Source: Pseudomonas nunensis
GTDB lineage: Bacteria; Pseudomonadota; Gammaproteobacteria; Pseudomonadales; Pseudomonadaceae
Direction of reading: 5' to 3'
DNA: 64,000 nucleotides
Assembly (NCBI RefSeq): GCF_024296925.1
Contig: NZ_CP101125.1
Span: 1,986,501 to 2,050,500, forward strand
How positions within the stretch are numbered: the stretch's first letter is position 1; every line of letters starts with the position of its first letter. Positions 61,920 through 64,000 of this stretch are shown piece after piece. The position numbers were made by a program, and so were the translations under genes. The notes below the pieces were generated by a model. The model was not told the DNA's origin and made no database searches. It saw nothing but the letters and a program-made list of their open reading frames with translations.

Positions 61920-62014
61920 CCTGTGGGAGCGGGCTTGCTCGCGAAAGCGGTCTTTCAGTCGATAGTGTTGTTGTCTGACACGACGCCTTCGCGGGCAAGC
62001 CTCGCTCCCACAGG
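61920..62014. repeat. REP palindrome, family A variant, second of a tandem pair
   Basis: GTGGGAGCGGGCTTGCTCGC ... GCGGGCAAGCCTCGCTCCCA; 137-base offset from the first copy. Confidence 0.92.
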
Positions 62015-62031
62015 GGACAGGGGAATGTGGT

Positions 62032-62679
62032 TCAGTCCAGGCGTTCGGGGTAGGTCACTACCAGATACGCGACAGCCTCACTGTCCGCCGGGTTGCGATA
62101 GCGGTGGGGCTGGTCGGCGTAGAACAGGATCGAATCGCCGGTGGAGAGAAGGTAGCGTTCATCGTTGACGCTGATTTCCAGCACGCCTTGGGACACCACC
62201 AGGTTCTCCTGGACGCCGGGGCCATGGCCCTCGGAAACGTCCTCACCCAGCGGGCTCAAGCGCAGTTCGTAAAACTCCGATTGCCGCGCCACGTCGAACG
62301 GAAACAGCGCCCGACTGACAAACGCACCACTGGCACTGACCAGGCGTTTGCTCTGGCTTGCCGACAAAACCGCCACGCCTTCAAAGGCGCGGTGCTCAAG
62401 AAACGCGGCCACCGACACTTTCAGACCCTTGGCGATTTTGCACAGGACTTTGATCGACGGCACGCTGCGCCCGGATTCGATCTGCGCCAGCATCGCCCGG
62501 CTCACGCCGCACTGGCGGGCGAGGGCGTCGAGGGACAGATGCCGCTTGCCGCGCAGGCGTTGCAGGTTCTGCGCGACACGCTCGCAGATCGGGTCTTCTT
62601 CCTGTGATTCCAGGTTATTCAAATCCACGACAGGCTCGTCGGCGCTCGCCAGAAAGCGCGAGGGTTGCTGCCCGTTCAC
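62032..62679 (-). CDS. XRE-family regulator with C-terminal cupin
   Basis: 215 residues from a GTG at 62679 that overlaps the stop of a small upstream ORF by four bases (GTGA); an ATG at 62718 is the alternative. Helix-turn-helix near residues 35-95 (SLDALARQCGVSRAMLAQIE, SGRSVPSIKVLCKIAKGLKV). Cupin_2 domain in the C-terminal half (SEGHGPGVQENLVVSQGVLE, SILFYADQPHRYRNP). Such regulators sense small molecules such as amino acids or polyamines. Divergent from the adenylate-forming gene at 63121. Confidence 0.85.
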   Translation of the reverse strand: MNGQQPSRFLASADEPVVDLNNLESQEEDPICERVAQNLQRLRGKRHLSLDALARQCGVSRAMLAQIESGRSVPSIKVLCKIAKGLKVSVAAFLEHRAFEGVAVLSASQSKRLVSASGAFVSRALFPFDVARQSEFYELRLSPLGEDVSEGHGPGVQENLVVSQGVLEISVNDERYLLSTGDSILFYADQPHRYRNPADSEAVAYLVVTYPERLD

Positions 62680-62837
62680 GCGTGACGCGTCTCGGAAGTA
62701 TTGGCCGCTTGCACCCATTGAAAGGCCTGCAAACCGGCGTTGCGTGCGTACATTTCCCACATGGCCCGTGCCCGTTGCTGAGCCTGTTTGCGTTTGCGGT
62801 AGCTGGCGAAGTCGATGACGTTGGCAGTCGGATTCAT
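62676..62837 (-). CDS. Small basic ORF coupled to the XRE-cupin regulator
   Basis: 53 residues, MNPTANVIDFASYRKRKQAQ then QRARAMWEMYARNAGLQAFQ. Basic in the middle, with an aromatic C-terminal half; no signal or membrane segment. Its TGA overlaps the GTG start of the regulator. Upstream GAAGTG is only a fair ribosome site. It looks like a genuine small gene because the codons are used normally in this frame and it fills the space before the regulator. Function unknown; it could also just set regulator translation. Confidence 0.6.
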   Translation of the reverse strand: MNPTANVIDFASYRKRKQAQQRARAMWEMYARNAGLQAFQWVQAANTSETRHA

Positions 62838-63066
62838 GGGGCACTTCACTGTGTGATGAATGACGGGATGAGCTGACAGTACGCGAATATTTTTATAACG
62901 ATAAATACTGATTTTGTATTTATTAATTCTTTTTGGTTCTTATAGGGGCCGCGACAGGACGCAAGTGTTGGTGGAGCAACAGGGATTCGGCAGGCTGTGC
63001 TTCGGCGATACAAGGGGCTAAACCGGTGGTGTGGTCTAACTGATTGATAGGTCAGCATTTAGTGGC

Positions 63067-63081
63067 TGGCACGGAGGCTGC
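63067..63081 (+). promoter_or_regulatory. Sigma54 (-24/-12) promoter
   Basis: TGGCACG-GAGG-CTGC differs from the consensus TGGCACG-N4-TTGC at one base only. Transcription would start near 63093, 28 bases before the ATG at 63121. An enhancer-binding regulator site was not found. Confidence 0.75.
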
Positions 63082-63120
63082 AATGGCTGTTTGCAGTCAG
63101 CCCCCCGAAGAGATCGCCCC

Positions 63121-64000
63121 ATGACCCAGACACTGCCCCAGGCCTTGTTATTGCAAGCCGCCACCCGAGGTTCGGCGATTGCCCTGCGTTACAAACAGTT
63201 AGGAATCTGGCAGGTCCGGCGCTGGAGCGATGTGGCGCAGGACGTCAGCCGTCTCGCTGCGGGTTTGCAGCAACGCGGGTTCAGTCACGGCGATGACTTG
63301 CTCATTATTAGCCAGGCCAGAGCCGAAGCCTTGTTACTGGCACTGGCGGCGCAATGGCTGGGCGGCAGTGTCACGCTATTGGACCCGGACCTTGATCACC
63401 GGCATCTATTGGCCACGCTGAAACCAGCGTTTGTTCTGGCCGAAACTCTCGACGCCGTGCAGCAGGTTCGCAACGCCGATCACGCGCCTCGGGTTCTGTT
63501 GTACCTCGACGGACGTGGCCTGAATGCCGCCACCGATACCGGGTTGAGTGCGTATGCCGACTTGACGGTGGGCATCACGGCCGAGCCACCGGCCCCCGCC
63601 ACGGAATCAGCGTCCACGGCGTTTGTTTTTCACCGCGTTAATGACAGCCAGTCCCAGCGCTTGAGCCACGGCCAGTTGCTGGAGGGCGCGCGCAAATTGG
63701 TCGCGCGGGAACACCTCAGCGCCAATGAAGAGGCGCTGGCCGCGCGAGTGTTCGCCGCCAGCGGCCAGGCCCGTTATCTGCTGGCTCCCTGGCTGAGCGC
63801 CGGGTTCTGCCTGAACTTTCCCGAAGCCCTGGCCACCCGCGACACCGACCGCCGCGAGCTCGGGCCGACCTTGGTGCTGGGCACCCGCGAATCCTATGCG
63901 CGCCTTGAACACTGGGCCCGGGAACGCTTGCCGTTGCCGGGCACGCTCAGTCAATACCTGTATCGCTGGGCGATGGTCCCGGATGCGCACGGTATTCGGC
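63121..64000 (+). CDS. Adenylate-forming (AMP-binding) enzyme-like protein, partial
   Basis: 293 residues, running off the right edge. The N-terminal half resembles acyl-CoA synthetases: TRGSAIALRYKQLGIWQVRR, then LAAGLQQRGFSHGDDLLIIS and LALAAQWLGGSVTLLDPDL. The phosphate-binding loop expected near residues 160-180 (Ser/Thr-Gly-rich, then Pro-Lys-Gly) is replaced by AFVFHRVNDSQSQRLSHGQL, so ATP binding may be lost or altered. A near-consensus sigma54 promoter precedes it. The full domain content cannot be judged from this fragment. Confidence 0.7.
   Translation, partial: MTQTLPQALLLQAATRGSAIALRYKQLGIWQVRRWSDVAQDVSRLAAGLQQRGFSHGDDLLIISQARAEALLLALAAQWLGGSVTLLDPDLDHRHLLATLKPAFVLAETLDAVQQVRNADHAPRVLLYLDGRGLNAATDTGLSAYADLTVGITAEPPAPATESASTAFVFHRVNDSQSQRLSHGQLLEGARKLVAREHLSANEEALAARVFAASGQARYLLAPWLSAGFCLNFPEALATRDTDRRELGPTLVLGTRESYARLEHWARERLPLPGTLSQYLYRWAMVPDAHGIR

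Overview
The window looks like a chromosomal segment of a Pseudomonas of the fluorescens type. The grounds are high GC, many Pseudomonas-style REP palindromes (several families, one with its own RAYT transposase), a DUF1652 protein, and gene orders typical of the genus (catRBCA beside benRABCD; a 3-mercaptopropionate dioxygenase overlapping a rhodanese). There are no rRNA or tRNA genes, phage, IS elements, CRISPR arrays or origins. Both ends cut a gene: a sulfonate-type binding protein on the left and an adenylate-forming enzyme on the right.

Layout. 1-2.8 kb: two divergent sulfonate-type binding proteins and a LysR gene. 2.9-5.9 kb: a three-gene operon with a CitMHS transporter and a split AtuA-family protein. 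6-8.1 kb: a lipoprotein deacetylase, a DUF1652 protein, and a REP/RAYT cluster. 8.2-16.8 kb: the full route from benzoate to beta-ketoadipate enol-lactone, catR/catBCA then benR/benABC and benD, with a clear CatR-type operator and two BenR operators. 16.8-20.6 kb: small housekeeping genes, an Rrf2 regulator divergent from an NDH-2-like flavoprotein, and a possible small RNA. 20.8-60.3 kb: a large island that I read as organosulfur scavenging. 60.3-64 kb: a DUF3574 lipoprotein, an extremely methionine-rich protein, a small ORF coupled to an XRE-cupin regulator, and a sigma54-type promoter before an adenylate-forming gene.

The sulfur island holds four TonB receptors, three more sulfonate-type binding proteins, one SsuB/SsuC pair, an SsuD-like and a DszA-like monooxygenase, an acyl-CoA-dehydrogenase-like flavoprotein, a TauD-like dioxygenase, 3-mercaptopropionate dioxygenase, a four-domain rhodanese, and MetNIQ-like and RbsABC-like importers fused into one operon. 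The likely logic is: outer-membrane uptake, periplasmic capture by several binding proteins sharing few transporters, oxidative C-S cleavage in the cytoplasm, and sulfane handling by the rhodanese.

The two least explained observations are regulatory and structural. Four operons of the island share a near-identical 22-23 bp element in the 5' leader (CCGACCCCT, then CCNGGYGGAGG). Three of them, plus several other operons, share an AT-rich box that could be a CysB-type site. Separately, the ORF at 61193 encodes 169 residues of which 72 are Met and 15 are Cys, with a clear internal duplication. I do not recognise it as any named family.
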